Shown: positions 50,040 to 63,782, numbered from the stretch's first letter. The stretch: 64,000 bases of DNA from Mercurialis annua (GCF_937616625.2 NC_065577.1:5993001-6057000); one strand, 5' to 3'. A program made the numbers and translations. The notes: generated by a model not told the origin, from the sequence alone.

Positions 50040-50434
50040 TAAATTTAGCTAGCCTGCAAATATTACCATCTTTGAGGGTTTGAATTCACGGAGGTGAAAC
50101 ACTTTGGAATGGTAATTTTTTTCTTAGAATTACGTTTTAACTTGTTATGAGAGTCCTTAGAACAGTTTTATTTTTTTTGTTCATTTGGGATGAATTTAAT
50201 AGCACATCATTTTTTTTTAATTTTTGTTCTGCTAAAACTAGTGAATCCGCGAATCTGTTAATCCAAAATAGAAATGTTATTTCATATTTTGAATTGTAAT
50301 TTTCAAATCAATAAAGATAAAGATCCATTTTGCCCCTCAAGGTTATGTTTATGGTTTTGAAATAGAAAATATATCCTTAAAACAGGCATTTTGAGAAATC
50401 CAAGAACTGAAAAGGTTGTTGGATGGGATAAGTT
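50040..50434. other. Intergenic region 3' of the CCDC47-like gene
   Basis: A/T-rich, with the probable end of the 3' UTR in its first part; no other feature is seen until the RNase H remnant. Confidence 0.5.
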
Positions 50435-50872
50435 AGGTTGAACTCAGATGGTGCCATGAAACATTCCACTGGAAGAGCTTATGCTGAGGCCTGAGGGTAT
50501 AGAGATCATACTGGGAAATGGATTAAGGGATTTGCTGAGAATATTGGGACTTGTTCATCTGTAGCAGCAGAGCTATGGAGAGTTGGGATGATTCTAAGGT
50601 TGGCTTGGGAGATGGATCTTCAATTTGCAATTCTGGAAACTGACCGTTTATGTGTAGTTCGAATGCTGCAAGGCATAGAGCTTCGTAGTAATTCCAACTA
50701 TGCGCTCGTTAAGGATATTCAATGCATGTTACCTTGGAATTGGAAGATTGAGATTGCACATGTTTTTCGGGAAGAAAATCGAGTAGCAGATGCGATGGCT
50801 AATTGGGCTGTGATGCTTCCAATGGCGCAAATTTTTATTACCAGTCAAGCTTCTACATTAGTCATGAGCTGA
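50435..50872 (+). pseudogene. RNase H-like (RVT_3) domain remnant of non-LTR origin
   Basis: Starts RLNSDGAMKHSTGRAYAEA, has an in-frame TGA at 50492-50494, then stays open for 126 codons to the stop. All four acidic positions of an RNase H active site can be seen (NSDGA, AAELW, ETDRL, VADAM), with the usual FAENIGTCSS text. There is no reverse transcriptase upstream. It is best read as a LINE-derived fragment, or the tail of a gene captured from one, with one disabling stop. The minus-strand hydrolase gene ends 140 bp beyond it. Confidence 0.75.
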
Positions 50873-51014
50873 AATTGGCATATTTATTATGGTTTCGAAA
50901 CTGGTACAACTTGGCTTTATTCTGACAAAATTATAATGACATAATCCATCAAATGTCTACAATTTGTATGGTAAAAAATAAAAACAAATAAAGAACCTGA
51001 TTTTGTGTGCTATC

Positions 51015-54000
51015 TTATCTTCTGAGCAGTCTTGAAGGAGTATTGATGTTCTTGAACCTTTTCTTGATGAACAAGAAAATAGATGAACCCATCACTGGCC
51101 AAGTTGTTACGACAGCAATGTATGCAAGCAGCCAGATTGAAACTCTACTCTGTCGTCCAAGCTGAACTAAGTTTCTTTTTACAAAAACAAACAGATCATT
51201 CAGATTTTGAACTGATGGCCGTTTCAGATCAATTCTTGAATCTGTTTTTTCCGTCTTGTTAGCGCTGTTTTCTATCTCGGAAACGGGTTCTTCATCCTTT
51301 CTAATAGCATCCTCATGTTCCTCTTCTGCTTCATCAGCTTGTGTGTTGCCGCCTATTGCAGTTACCATCCCACCATCTGTGACATTCACGTAAGGCGCTT
51401 GATCGATTGAAGATTCATGCGGAACAGGCAAGCTGGATGCTTCCGCCTACAAGATATTCGTACAATATTATTCATCAAGCGACAGATTTGAGTTTATTAT
51501 TTTAAATTTTGAGTGTCTTTGCAAAATAGATTAGTCTACACGATAAAGCTCCCATTCCAATCCCGAAATTCTGATTTTAGTGTCACAGGATACGTGCACA
51601 CCCTCACAAAAGAGAATGTTTTAGATAAATCTAGTTCATCACTTATAGTGAGTGACACGTGAAGTGATTAGATTAAAATCTCCAATCAGTAGAGGCCACA
51701 TAAATTGGTAATTGAATTAACTTTTTTAAATAGAAATAAGTATCCTTTACTAATTGGAAATTCAAATACAACTATGCCGCGTGTCATGCTATTAATTAAA
51801 AGAAGTGATAATCCTACCTGGTGAACAAGTTCACCTAAAAATTATCTAGACGAGAGATAAAAAAGACTATCAAATCAACATGTTAAATAGAAAAATCAAT
51901 GTTTCCTAAGCAAGAATTTCCAATTTCTCACTTTTAATAGGATGTGACAGTTTCTTTCTAAAGTGTAGTTTGTTTTACATTTACGATGTAAATGGAAGAA
52001 ATGCAAGTAGTTGTAATTCTAAATTTTGGTTCAAATCTAAAAATAATTGAGAGATTCCATATCTTTCCGTTTCAAGCACTTACATATACATATTGTTACT
52101 TATCGTTTAAAATTTGTGCGCGCGCATGTTTCTGAGCATGTGGATGCAGGCATCATGATATTTTAATTAGCTGTATACAATTTCTAAGAGATTATGAGTG
52201 AAAAAAATTGCACCTTCTTTCTTCTGTTTCTCAATGGGCTAGAGTGAAGGACATCAAAATATTCATCAACAGCTCTCACCCACCTGCAAGTGCATGAAGA
52301 AACAACTAAACATAAACATCACACTACCGCTTTCCATCATTTAAAAAAATTTGGCGTAACACATAAGATGACCATTAATATTTAATATGGCCAAAATAAT
52401 TGAAATGCGTATCCACAACATTGTCCCAATCTTATTTATGTGCAACAGGTCTTAAGTCATAAATTAGAGATGCGCATTCGGTTCAAACTGAACTAAGCAG
52501 AAATTTTGATTTTTTCGAAACCGAAACCGAATATGTCGGTTTGATTTGGTTCTATTTTTGCACACCTCTAATGAAAACTGCTTCTTGATTATCACTCATC
52601 TAATTTATTCTATGGGTTGCTTTTCCAACTAATTCCTAGAATGAATATTACAGTCTATCTAAGATTAGGAATAACTAAGATCTTGGTAGACTAGGAAAGA
52701 CAAAAACTAGGAAGCATCATAAAACAACAATAAGCTTCCTTTACAGAAACTGTAAAGGTATACCAGGACATAACTAAGATCTCAGCTCAGGGGTTTTCCC
52801 CCAAGACAACTTTTACAATCCAAAAATAGATAGATTTAGCATACGGTTTCTTGTGGGCATAGATCCTCTCAGTCTTCCCACCTTCTCTTCTTTGGTGGTG
52901 AGCGAAAATTTTATTTTATTAAGATAGAAAAAAAATTGAATGCAAAAAACAGGATGAGGAATCGGGAACCATTATTAACCCAACATTTGCAAATGCAAAC
53001 TTCAAACAAAACAATGTACACATTAGTTTGCAGGTTTCTGTGCCTGATGTAATAGTACAGAATTACTTGAAAGGAGGAAACTGCCAGTTACCATATGCTA
53101 TTTGCAGTTATGCCCTCAAAGTATGCTAGATGCCCTCCGTGCTCTGTGGTAGCCAGGATAATGTTCTCATTTGCCCTAAAGTCAAGCAGATCAGTTTCAA
53201 ACAGAAATGTAATATTGACAAAAGTGCATCAGGTCTCAAAATCATACAGTAATTAATGACAATGTAAGCATCAGTGCAAACATTGTGCGAGTACTGCAGA
53301 AAAATTCAGCGTATTCAAATACGCAAGTATGTCGCACCCAGATATGCACTAAAACATTTTCTGTAGACTGCCATGACTTCACTTGATCATGGTTTGACAG
53401 CCGGGACACCATAAATAATAAATATACAATTTTCTATCCAAGGCCAAGGCTATTTCTCTGTCACAAGTGTAGGTGCAACTTACTTGGGAGACTGTTAAGC
53501 AAATCCTTGCATGAGAAACTCAATTTAAATTAGAATAAATAGTTATTTTGATTTTTCGCTTTATCCTAGACTGCCATGTCATACAAAGCCACCTACATAT
53601 GGGCATGACACTGGCAATTCAAAATGATGGAAATAAATGAAAAGTAGTGAAAATATGCATGTCTGATAATTGCGTATCTGTTTCAAACTTTTTCTACCCA
53701 CAAAATTAACATAGATTAAAACAAAATTTGAGGAAAGAAGGTAAGGCATGGCATTTACACGTAAATGGGAAAGTGAGTTGTATTATATGTATACCTTATA
53801 TATGCAGTTGACGTAAGGGTTAGAGTCTCTTTTATTGCAAAAGCTTGATAAGTTGTGGCTTAAGCATGCATATTTAAGGCCTAATGTTTGTTTCAAAGAC
53901 CATTTAGTGAAATATTAAACATTAAGCAATGCTACAACTAATGAAATATGGCCATAAAACCAAGTCCTAGGGTGTGTAGAACCGATAAGATACTAGTTAC

Positions 54001-57000
54001 TCACCTACACTCATCCCATGGGATGGCTTCCTTCGTGCAAACTGGGTCATCCAGGGCACTCACACAAATAAGAGGCACTGATACATTACCCAAAACATTC
54101 ACACAGCTAGAACGCCTGTAATACGTATCCACAGTCTGGGAAACAGACAATCCTATTAGTCAACAAGAGAATACATATAGCACCTTCTTTGACATGGAGG
54201 ATGAATGAACAGCTTTTACCTCATACTTGGCAAGGACTCGAGTAGCATGCTTGTCAAAGTCCCTTACTGACCGAGACTAACAAAGGAAAAAATCATTTTC
54301 TCATCACAAGTCACGAAGCATAAGCACATTAAAGCAGAACCATGTGCTCAGTCTGTACAGACATTATTATTCTCATCTTTGCATATACTAAACAAATGTT
54401 AGCAATCAAGTGCTGGCCTCATAAGTCATAACATAGGAGGTTCAAAACTATAAATAGCCTTTTCCCCTTGAGAACTTTTGATTTACCAAAAAAAAAACAA
54501 ATAATAAACCGGGAAGGGCTTAGTTAGTTCATAATATAGGTTAAATTGCATTTAATTTTATTTAGAGAAAAAGAAAGAAAATAAAAACAACAAAAACACT
54601 TACGTATTTTTTAAATAGTAACATGATCAAATTCTATTAGTGCAGTTTCTAGTGTAGGTTACTTTGAAATCATTTATGCCTATAGTTCATCTTCAACTCG
54701 CAATAAGATTAGAAAGCCAGTATGAAAGAAGGCGCCAAATGTTGTAAAAAGGCCAAACCTTTCACAAAAATTTCACAAAAGTCCTGACCTTTCAATTTTG
54801 TCGATTTTGGCCAAAAACTGATTATTTGGTTTCACAAAAGTCCTGACCTTTCAATTTTGTCGATTTTTGGCCAAAAATGAATTATTTGGTTTCACAAAAG
54901 TCCTGACCTTTCAATATTTGGCATGCCACATAGGGGTCACATAGGCAAATTGAAATCAAATTGAGAGTTGGCCACAATTGAAACCAAATAATTTGTTTTT
55001 GGCCAAAATCGACAAAATTGAAAGGTCAGGACTTTTGTGAAACTTTTATGAAAGGTTTGGCCTTTTTACGACATTTGGCCATGAAAGAATGAGGTGCTTA
55101 AGAATATCTTATCGACCAAAATGGTAAAGGTAATGGAAAACAGCCTAAAAGCCATATGCGAGAGCAGAGGGCAATAAACATTTTTATTAGTATGATATAA
55201 CATCAATAACCTGACAATTACTTGTTTCTACAATCTCGTTTAGATTGCAAGGAGAAAAATACCCTGAAAAACTCAAGTCCAAAATTCATTTATGTGGTAA
55301 ATTCAATCTCAAAAGGTTATTCACTGAGCAACTCATCATGTGCTGTAAAATTCACAAAAGAAATAAGAGAGATACCAGCTTGAGGATGTCGCTATCTACT
55401 AAACGAGACAAGATGGAATGATGCCTGCAGAAAATTACGGATTAATTAAACAACCAAAGATAGTTGGCACCACACAGTAAAGTTATAGGTCTATAAGCAA
55501 TAATTAATAAATGATTTGTTACAATATTACTACCCTAAGCACCAATATTAAACTGAGAGAATGTCAAAAACATAGTGGAACAAGTAATATAGACATACAA
55601 CTGCGCAAAACCTTGAAGGCCAGTAGCTAGCACTCTATTATAAAATTTCTGTGCAAGTCTACGATTGATGAACCTGTCGCATATCTGAAAAGCAACCAAT
55701 AAATTGTGATTTGCTATATTAGTCTCATAAAGACTGCAGCTCTTGATGGTAGAGAAACTTTTAAAACTCATAGTAGCTAAGACCAAAAACCAAAATATTG
55801 ACTTTTTAAATTAACAAGGGCCATACTGCATTAGTTTTATCATTGATCTTCCTTTCATAGAGAAAAGATAAATTCTCCTCACAAATGTTCTTCTCTAATA
55901 ACTTCTTAATCAATTACACAATTCTAAGTAATCACATAAAAGCTTATATTTTATGCATTAAAAACCTAGAAAGCATTTAGGCTGAAGTGACCGTGCATTT
56001 TCTGCATATATTTTTGAGAGAGAGAGAGATGCATGCACCAAAATTATTGCCCCAACTAATTCAGTTTCCATAATTAATAAAAGCAAAACATATCATAAAG
56101 TACAGTCTAACTTAAAGACAAATAGAATTTGTTCAAATCATTCTGAATTGAGTACTAACCAAAAGGTCCCAAGTAGAGCAGATAGAAGCAGCACCAACAA
56201 GAGGAACATTAATTCCATCCTCTCCAAGATATTTTACCTGGAAGACATACTTGCATTAAAAAGAAAGTAAAATATATACACAATACACACTATCTGCTTT
56301 TTTATATCCGACTCATAAATTGTGCAAGAGATATTGAATCAAAGTTTAAACTTTTGGAATGATTGGTTATTTTAATATGGAACAGAGCATCTATGATCAT
56401 AAGGTCTTACCAATATCAACCAAAAAACTAATTGCTCCAAAATAAACAGGTTCTTAGTTGTAACAGTATCCATTTTCCAAATCATTTCATAAATATCGTT
56501 ACCTACGTCTGCATATACTAATCATGAAATTGATGATTTTAGTTTAAAATCCGCTCTCAGAAGGAAAAAATTCCACATTTATTTTGACAATGATAAACAT
56601 CAGCATAGTAAGCAATCACCAATCAGAGAGGAGAGAGACAAATTCAAGTTAAAGGTGCAGTAGTACTATGCAAAAATTTATGCAGAAAGGCATTAGATGT
56701 TTGAAATCTTAAGATTAAAATGTGTGCCTGCAAAAGTTTAGAGATTGAATGTAAAACAGTCTCAAGTTACTCAACATTCTAAAAATTGATTTTCATTCAA
56801 AATAACACCAATAACTTTCAGCGAGGGAAATTTCAGGTAATTATTTACCAAAATATTGGAGCCAATGCTAGTTCCAACAGCATATAGGGGAGCTTCTGGA
56901 TATAGACAATGAACATGATCAATGATAATTCGTAAATCCTCTGTCCACCCAGCATTATAGAAGCAATCAGACTGGGCATGTAATTTATAACAAGACACTT

Positions 57001-58644
57001 AGTTAGTCACCAATTAAGATAATATACTAATCAACATTAAAGCTAGCACTGACACATGAAAGATGATATTCAAATACCAAACAAACAAAACTCATATCAA
57101 GCAATTAAAATGAGTGTGGAAAATATATTAGATTAGTTTAGTCAAGTCGAATTGGAATTCCTTCGAAATTCTATTAGAAATTTTTCTTTTCTTTATAATG
57201 CTGTAATTTTGTTGTTCTGCCAGGTAATGATGAATAAGCTCTAAATGACAAGGATACTCAGTGAATGCATTATCCCCTAATAAGATATTCATGTTTGTTT
57301 CTTCGCTAGAGAAACAGCCATTATTGAGGCAAACAAACCTGTAAATCAGCAATTGCAGAGAACATAAATCCATTACTTTTTGCCCATATACTAGATACCT
57401 TAAATATGATCAATTTAATATTTTAACTAATTTGAATACTTGTGAAAATGTTAAAGAGGGTGGAAGGAGGTAAAAGAAGAGAGAGCAAACAGGTTTATCA
57501 ATGAAAAGTAAATTACAAAACATGCATAGCAATCAAAAGCTTGTAAATGAGTTCCATACTCACAGTCATTGATACGCCTCCCAATCCCCTGTGATTACTT
57601 ACAACCACATTCCAACCCTTCTTTGCCATTGCAAAAACGAGATGCTTTATATACTGTTACACGGTACATTTCCATTAGATATTAAAATAAAAATGACTTC
57701 AAAGTCAAATAACTTTGAATGGATAATCAAAACAGGTAAAACTGATTTGACCAGCGAACCTTTTGATCATTTAACATACGAGTTAACTCAATGTCTAAAG
57801 TCAACCATGCATTAACATAAGAATTCATCACACAACAACTTACAGCAGAAGCAGAATCACTAGTTAATCCAGGAATCACTATCACAATCGGAGCCTTATC
57901 GTCTTGTAGAACATCATCACTCTTATAAGAAACACCTTGGTCAACTGTAAATTACACTAGTAAGACAAATTCCATCTCATGCATCACCATCAAATAAATT
58001 AAAAGTACAGAAATTTAGATTAAAAAGATCAAACACATACCAATATCAGAATAACTAAGCCAATCCAAAGCAATTGTTCCTCCATCACTAGCCTTAAACA
58101 AACGCCTAAACAAAGATAGAAACCCAATAAAGTAAAAGCTAGTAAAATTAAACAAAACCAAATAAAGCACTAACCTTTTATAAACAAAATCGGGAGAATT
58201 CCCACAAAAACTCAAGAAACCAGTTTGAAGATGAGGACTACACAGCCAAGGAGTTGAAGAAAACCTATCAAACAATCAAACAAGAAACCAAATTTAAATT
58301 CCATTAATGACTAATCAAACTATAACAACTGATTAATATTATTATATGATAATTGATAATAAAGATTAAAGATTAAAGATTGTCCACCTTCCATGAAGAA
58401 CCTTGCACTTAGAACCAACAGATTGATAAAGCTGAGATGAAAAATTACATGTGAGAGTGACAGGATCACCATTAAAGAAGGTGAACAATAAATCATGAAA
58501 GAAATGAATTTCTAGGAAGTTGTAGAGGATGATTGAGAGTGTGATTAGAATGAAGAGAAGATAATGAGTAAAGGGTATTAGAGATAGAGCTTTGAAAAGA
58601 AGGGTGTAAGGTGAGAGATGTGAGTTCAGTGTAGAATCCTCCAT
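51015..58644 (-). CDS. EMB8-like alpha/beta hydrolase, membrane-anchored
   Basis: Minus-strand gene with 14 coding exons, 570 aa: 58388-58644, 58175-58264, 58041-58105, 57844-57944, 57564-57653, 56849-56971, 56160-56237, 55599-55684, 55376-55424, 54220-54276, 54005-54135, 53092-53175, 52214-52283, 51015-51446. All junctions are GT-AG and keep the frame. A hydrophobic N-terminal segment (about 29-46) comes first, then STPWLCSPHLQT, IPGLTSDSAS, SNHRGLGGVS and the nucleophile elbow GTSIG (Ser236). The acid lies in SALDDP (Asp361/362) and His391 in HGGH. This is the YheT/EMB8 family order; Arabidopsis At1g34340 has the same layout. The last exon adds an acidic linker and a second membrane segment (about 529-553). 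Substrate is unknown; esterase or acyl-ester hydrolysis is inferred. Intron 9 holds a MULE-type MITE (54731-55080). Start: the first ATG, followed by the membrane anchor. Confidence 0.93.
54731..55080. mobile_element. MULE-type MITE in intron 9 of the EMB8-like gene
   Basis: Perfect 9-bp TSD ATGAAAGAA (54722-54730, 55081-55089). Inverted arms of about 105 bp contain AAAAAGGCCAAACCTTTCA and CAAAAGTCCTGACCTTTCAA. The left arm holds three tandem copies of the latter segment, the right arm one. The splice sites of the intron are untouched. Confidence 0.92.
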
Positions 58645-59143
58645 TGATGAAGTGTGAGAGAGTTTTGTGAAGTGGAGTTTTTAGAGGGAGTTTTTAAGAG
58701 GGGAGATAAATAAAGGGTGTGAAATGAAATTAAGGAAGATTGGCTTTTTCCTGCAAAAACAGTTTGTGTCTTTACTTCAACAAACAAGAACTTATTTTTG
58801 TGTCTTTGCTTACCAAAAAGTTTTGGTATTTTTTATGAAATATCTTAAATAAAAAAATATTTATAAAATATGTATTAATATTGTTTTATAAAAATACCTA
58901 ATTTATATTTTTATAAATACTAATAATATGATGTTTTAAATTTTAATTTATTTATATTTGACAAATCCAATCACTTATGGCTATATATTTTGTATGATAT
59001 CTTAGTTTAATTGTACATTAATTAATATATTATCGAAATAATTTCATAAATATTTTTTTAATCAAAACTAGACCTATTCTAAATTAGTTGTTAGTGGAAA
59101 TTAGCGAGAATTGTATTTCTCAAATTTAAATCAGACAAACTAC
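58645..59143. other. Upstream region of the EMB8-like gene
   Basis: Read on the minus strand, the 5' leader lies just above 58644 and contains CTCTAAAAACTCC-type sequence; the remainder is A/T-rich. No transcription start or TATA box can be fixed with confidence. Confidence 0.4.
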
Positions 59144-59218
59144 GGTCTGGGTAGAATCACGAGTTTGAACCCCCAACCTCATGCAAATGGAAGGACTTGA
59201 TCATTAGGCCAAGCCTTC
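59144..59218 (-). mobile_element. tRNA-derived SINE fragment
   Basis: The minus strand reads GGCTTGGCCTAATGATCAAG (box A-like) and GTTGGGGGTTCAAACTCG (box B-like) at tRNA-like spacing. It is interrupted at its 5' edge by the solo LTR that starts at 59219, and no TSD was found. It belongs to a different family from 10930 and 33036. Confidence 0.6.
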
Positions 59219-60026
59219 TGTTGGACCAAGTCCTTTTAATCTCTTTAATTTTGACTTTTGACAATCAATTTAAAGGTTCTAATATAGTTTATTAGTGTGT
59301 AGAAACCTATTAAAACCATCGTGGAGTGATTCGGAAGTTGCTAGCGAGAATCGAAAAAGTTAATTTTTTGAATTACAAAAACTTTTCGCGCCCGCTACCT
59401 TCAGGTAGTCGTGGGCGCTACTCAGATACTTAGCGGGCGCGACCCAGATGGTTATCAAACCCTTATTTTCACTTCATGAGTTGCGGGCGCGACTCAGATG
59501 CATAGCGGGCGAGACTTTTCCAACCGTTGCTTCCTCAACGATCATATTTGAATGACCCAATGAAGAGGTGCCAAGTGGCACTTGACCGTTTGGATTTTCA
59601 GAGGACGCCAGAGGTCGCGGGCGCTACCCAGTGCTTTTCAGCATAATTTTTGAGCTTCTTCTAGAAGACTCAAAGACTTGTTATTGAGGTTATAGATACC
59701 CCTTGTCTACCATATTTATTTGGTTAGACACTTTATCAACAACTAAAGATTACAAACATTCAATTCTCTTATCTAAACATTCATTGTGCATCAATTTGTA
59801 TTGATTGCTTTTCATTTCTTTGTTGATTATCAATTCTTACTTAATCATTTAGTGTTAGTAGGTTTGTGATTAGCCTTGAAAAATCACTTCGTCAGTTTGT
59901 GTTGAGCTCTAAAAAAACACTTATTGTAATAGTTTGATGTTAACTTTAAAACACCCATTAGTGAATTTATTACAAATCTCAATCTTTGATTGAGTAGTGG
60001 AGTAGAATCGGTTTATGATTCGAACA

Positions 60027-62942
60027 TGTCATACCCCGCTAGTTTAAATTATTCAATTGGACCATGTGTCAAGTTTTGAGTTGTTGGAGGGGCGGTATTG
60101 GAGAAAGTTTTGAAATTAAAATGAATAAAACTTTAGTAGGTCGGTTTCAAGGATATTACTACGAAAAATTCGGTAATAGAGAGATACAATTGGGACTAAA
60201 GAAAATGTTAAGAAATGTTACAAAATAAAGTTTAAGACCCAAATTTGTAATTAACCAATTAATTCTCGAGAATCGTAATTAAAAAGGATTTTGACGAAAA
60301 ATATTGACTCTTGGATTCGTATTATTTTTTGATATAAATAATACGTACACAAATTGATTAGAGTATAAATCGATTTATGGATTGATTAAATCGAATAAAA
60401 GAAAAGTTTAACGAATGATTAATAACAAATAAAGAAAACAAGTATTAAAAGGATACATTAGCCATAATATAAAAGGATATGAATATAAAATAAGAAGAAG
60501 AAAAAGGAAGGGTCAAGAGACTTCCGTCTCATCACTCATCACCATAGTTACCTCACAATTTCTTCGTTCAATCTCTTCAGAATTAGAAGCTCTATCGATC
60601 TCAAGCTTCGTATCAAGGTAAGAGTTTGATTATTGGCATAAAAGTTGAAGAATGGTTGGCTGTTTTTAGAGTAAATGCTACGTTTATATTGAATTCATCA
60701 TAACTAAGTCGTTTTTGTGCTTTTGGAGAAACAAAAATATGGGTTTTGTGAGAAAGCGGTGTTTTGTGGGTGTATGGAGCGTCGGAGCACGTCGAGGCGC
60801 CCGAAAAAGGATTTTCCGGGGCTGTGCGTGGCTGAGCCATGCTGTGTGCCCACACAGCAACCTGTGCGGAGGCACAGTACCTCTTGTGCGCCCGCACAGT
60901 TGGCCCAAAAGGACCAATTGGGCAATTTTGCCCCTATGTGACCTAGATTTCCGATTTTAAGTAATTAATTATTGTAGAAAATGTTAAGAAAGTCATATGA
61001 TCAAGTGAATACAAGAAGCGGTATTCATTAAGCCGTGAATGCGATTAAGGTTATCGGATTCACGAATTACATTAAGAATGAAACTAAAATAATCTAAACC
61101 TATAATTTACAAGTATTAAGCATACAACATGAGATTCACTTCTAACTAGGGGTGAGCAACGGTCGGTTCGGTCATCGAACCGCCCAAAAATTCAAAACCG
61201 TTCGGTTTTTTAAAAATTTTGGTCACCGAACCGTATTAACCAAATTATATCAAAACCGTATTAATCAAACCCAAATATTACGGTTCGGTTCGGTTCGGTT
61301 CGGTCGAAAACCGTAATATTTTTTGTATGGTTTTTAGAAAGAAAAAAAACAGTTTTTTAAAAAATAAAAAAAAAATGGAAAAATTTAACTTAGAGAGTAC
61401 ATGTGCTTTAAATTAAATCTATATTTATCTTTTTTTATTATAAAACTATAAAATTAAACAAGTTTAATATATAAATGTGAGTATATGAAAGTTTAAAACA
61501 ATGTAATTTTTAAATACGGTCGGTTCGGTTATTACGGTTATTTTTTTGTAAAAACCGTAAACCGAACCGAATAGTCAAAATTTTAAAAATTCGGACCGTA
61601 ACCGAACCATATTTTCAAATTATATTTCGGTTTGATTAATTCGGTTCGGTTCGGTTCGGTTATTCGGTTTTGACCGTTTAATGCTCACCCCTACGTCTAA
61701 CTACTAATTATTAACTAATATGTAACAGGGTGTCAGCAAGCGGTGAGGTCAGCAGACGTGGATTAATACGAGTATATTATTATATCGACCACGTCATAGA
61801 TTGGATAGCGGTTCAAGTGAGTTGCATTTTACTTTCGTGTATTATCTATAAAAGTTATTTGATAGTATATCTTATGCATTATATTTAAACGCATCACATC
61901 CTATATTATTTGCTGGTATGTTATATGATTTTATCAAAGCTTATGTATAAGAATCTAGTGTGCGATCCGAAGAAACTAACTACCTATTGGGTGTCAATAG
62001 GCTGTGTGATCATCAGTAATTGAGTCAGTCTAGCGTAGTTTAGACTATAAATGATGATATGATGAGTGCGCACGAATTCGTATATCAAAGATGGATAATT
62101 ATCAGTAGATACGAGGTTGAACTCGGTGGAATTATCTCAGGACCCGTATCTAGTGGGTTGAACTCGGTTGAACTATATCGGGACCCACAACTTGGTATTA
62201 AGCAGCGGTTGAACTCGGTTGAACTATCCCGGGACCAGGCCAAAAGTTCAAATGATCAGTTTGAGTTCCGATTTACATGATAAAGGATATATAGGTTGTG
62301 TTAAGTTTCAGGCTTTATGTTTTGATCGGATCAAATACTTGATGTATATGTACTTTTGTATTAATGTTTTATTGAAATGCAATGTTATTTTGTAATACCG
62401 TCAGTAAATTGCAAACTCACTCAGCATAGTCTGACTCTGTTGTTGTTTAACATTTTCAGGCGCTTAGTGTCTGGACCTAGCTAGAGTCCATTTTTTGGAT
62501 CCAGAAGTCAACAGTGCATGTACAGTTCTTGACTTCCGTAGCGGTGCAGTAGTGGTAGACTTCTGTCAGAGTCGTGGCCAGTAACAGTCGTATTATGTTT
62601 GCTGTTTATATGACTATTGTTTGTTTATATCTTTTTGTGGACCACGTCAGTTATTTTGTCTCACGAGGCTAGACGCCTGTAATGTGATAGTGACACTAGT
62701 TTGCATATAGTACTGTTGGGCCAGTATATACATGCTACAGAAGTAATGTCCCCGTGTAATTATATTGCCTTTTCTAGACATGTTTGTAGATATGTGTTTA
62801 TATATGTATGACGTATGTGCTTCTGCCTGTAATGTTAATATTTGCGAAAAAGTTTTTAGTTATTTTAGGCTTGCTACGGGTTTTGGAGCTAACACTCCCA
62901 TTTTCTAGCGCCGGTCGCGGCTCAATAATTTGGGTCGTGACA
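60027..62942 (+). mobile_element. Large solo LTR (2.9 kb, Ty3/Gypsy Tekay-like) nested in the SIRE-like LTR
   Basis: Begins TGTCATACCCCGCTAG and ends AATTTGGGTCGTGACA, with flanks GAACA (60022-60026) and GAACC (62943-62947), a 5-bp TSD with one change. The end sequences and the CGCCGGTCGCGGCTC segment before them resemble LTRs of the Tekay/Del chromovirus lineage, which have long LTRs. Several short frames (for example around 60700-60940) have no recognised domain. It contains the hAT MITE at 61147-61693. Confidence 0.78.
61147..61693. mobile_element. hAT MITE (547 bp)
   Basis: Ends TAGGGGTGAGCAACGG and, from the right, TAGGGGTGAGCATTAAAC; the 8-bp TSD is CTTCTAAC (61139-61146) and CGTCTAAC (61694-61701), with one mismatch. 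Subterminal CGGTTCGGTT repeats occur on both sides. Confidence 0.92.
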
Positions 62943-63293
62943 GAACCACTCTAAATTGCATGTGTTCTTTCTTCTACCTCTCAAACTCTAAACTAAACGC
63001 TAATCACCTTTTAATTTTTAAAATACCTTATTCACCCCCCTTTAAAGTAGCATTTGAGATTTCACCTTCACATGCTAGCATTTCATACGCTTTAATAACC
63101 AATAATACTTAAAATATCAGCAAATACAATACATGAATTCACGGGCAAGAGGTCGAAATCTTTCATAGTACTGAAAAAAATATAAAAACACCAAATAAAC
63201 ACAAATAATAATAGTAAAACATACATAAAAACTTTGAATAACACCCAATATATATATGATGGGTGAAAAAAGTTTAGGGATTAAACTGAACCT

Positions 63294-63319
63294 TTATATA
63301 TATATATATATATATATAT
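63294..63319. repeat. (TA)n microsatellite
   Basis: Pure TA repeat of about 13 units. Confidence 0.95.
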
Positions 63320-63782
63320 TATATTCTTAACTTATATACTTTTATATTACGTCGAAACTTCCAAACTTCGACATTTTAATTTTGGGGTTTTATCCGGTTC
63401 TTTTAACTTTACATTTAGAGATGTACTTTGATATATTAATTTCTAATATACCTTATAAAGTTCATTTGTTCCGTTCAAAATCGATTATTAAAATTTAAAT
63501 TCCTAAATTTAAATTTTAAATTTTTATAATTACGACCTACTTCGTAGGACACCTATAAATTAATTTTACACTTAAATAATACATAAATAATTGATTTTAA
63601 TCGAATATTTGATCGTTAGGTTAAAAAAAGTTTGAAAGAAAATTCGTATAAGTTAAAGAAATGAATTGAGAAAACTATTAACCATAATTTACATTAATGA
63701 GAAAAATAAGAAGGAATCAATAAATTATTGGTTTAAATTAAGGACAAAAATATATATTTCACCAAACAATTGTAACACACAG

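Larger units (their letters stand above)
59219..63064 (+). mobile_element. Solo LTR (Copia, SIRE-like) interrupted by a second solo LTR
   Basis: TGTTGGACCAAGTCC at the left and ATTTGAGATTTCA at the right, with a perfect 5-bp TSD CCTTC (59214-59218, 63065-63069). Apart from the inserted 60027-62942 it is about 925 bp. GATTGAGTAGTGGAGTAGA followed by ATTCGAACCACTCTAAATT (now split) and TATTCACCCCCC near the 3' end are typical of plant SIRE/Maximus LTRs. No internal region or second LTR is present, so it is a solo LTR formed by recombination. Confidence 0.82.

Noticed and set aside
50435..50872. Functional RNase H gene
   Set aside because: In-frame TGA near its start, no upstream exon or promoter, and typical LINE-derived text.
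57128..57373. Minus-strand frame within the EMB8-like gene as an extra exon
   Set aside because: It falls in intron 5, and exon 5 joins exon 6 in frame without it; its sequence does not match the family.
60613..60960. Overlapping frames of 70-95 codons inside the large solo LTR
   Set aside because: Several frames are open at once because of GC-rich composition; no domain, and the region is part of an LTR.
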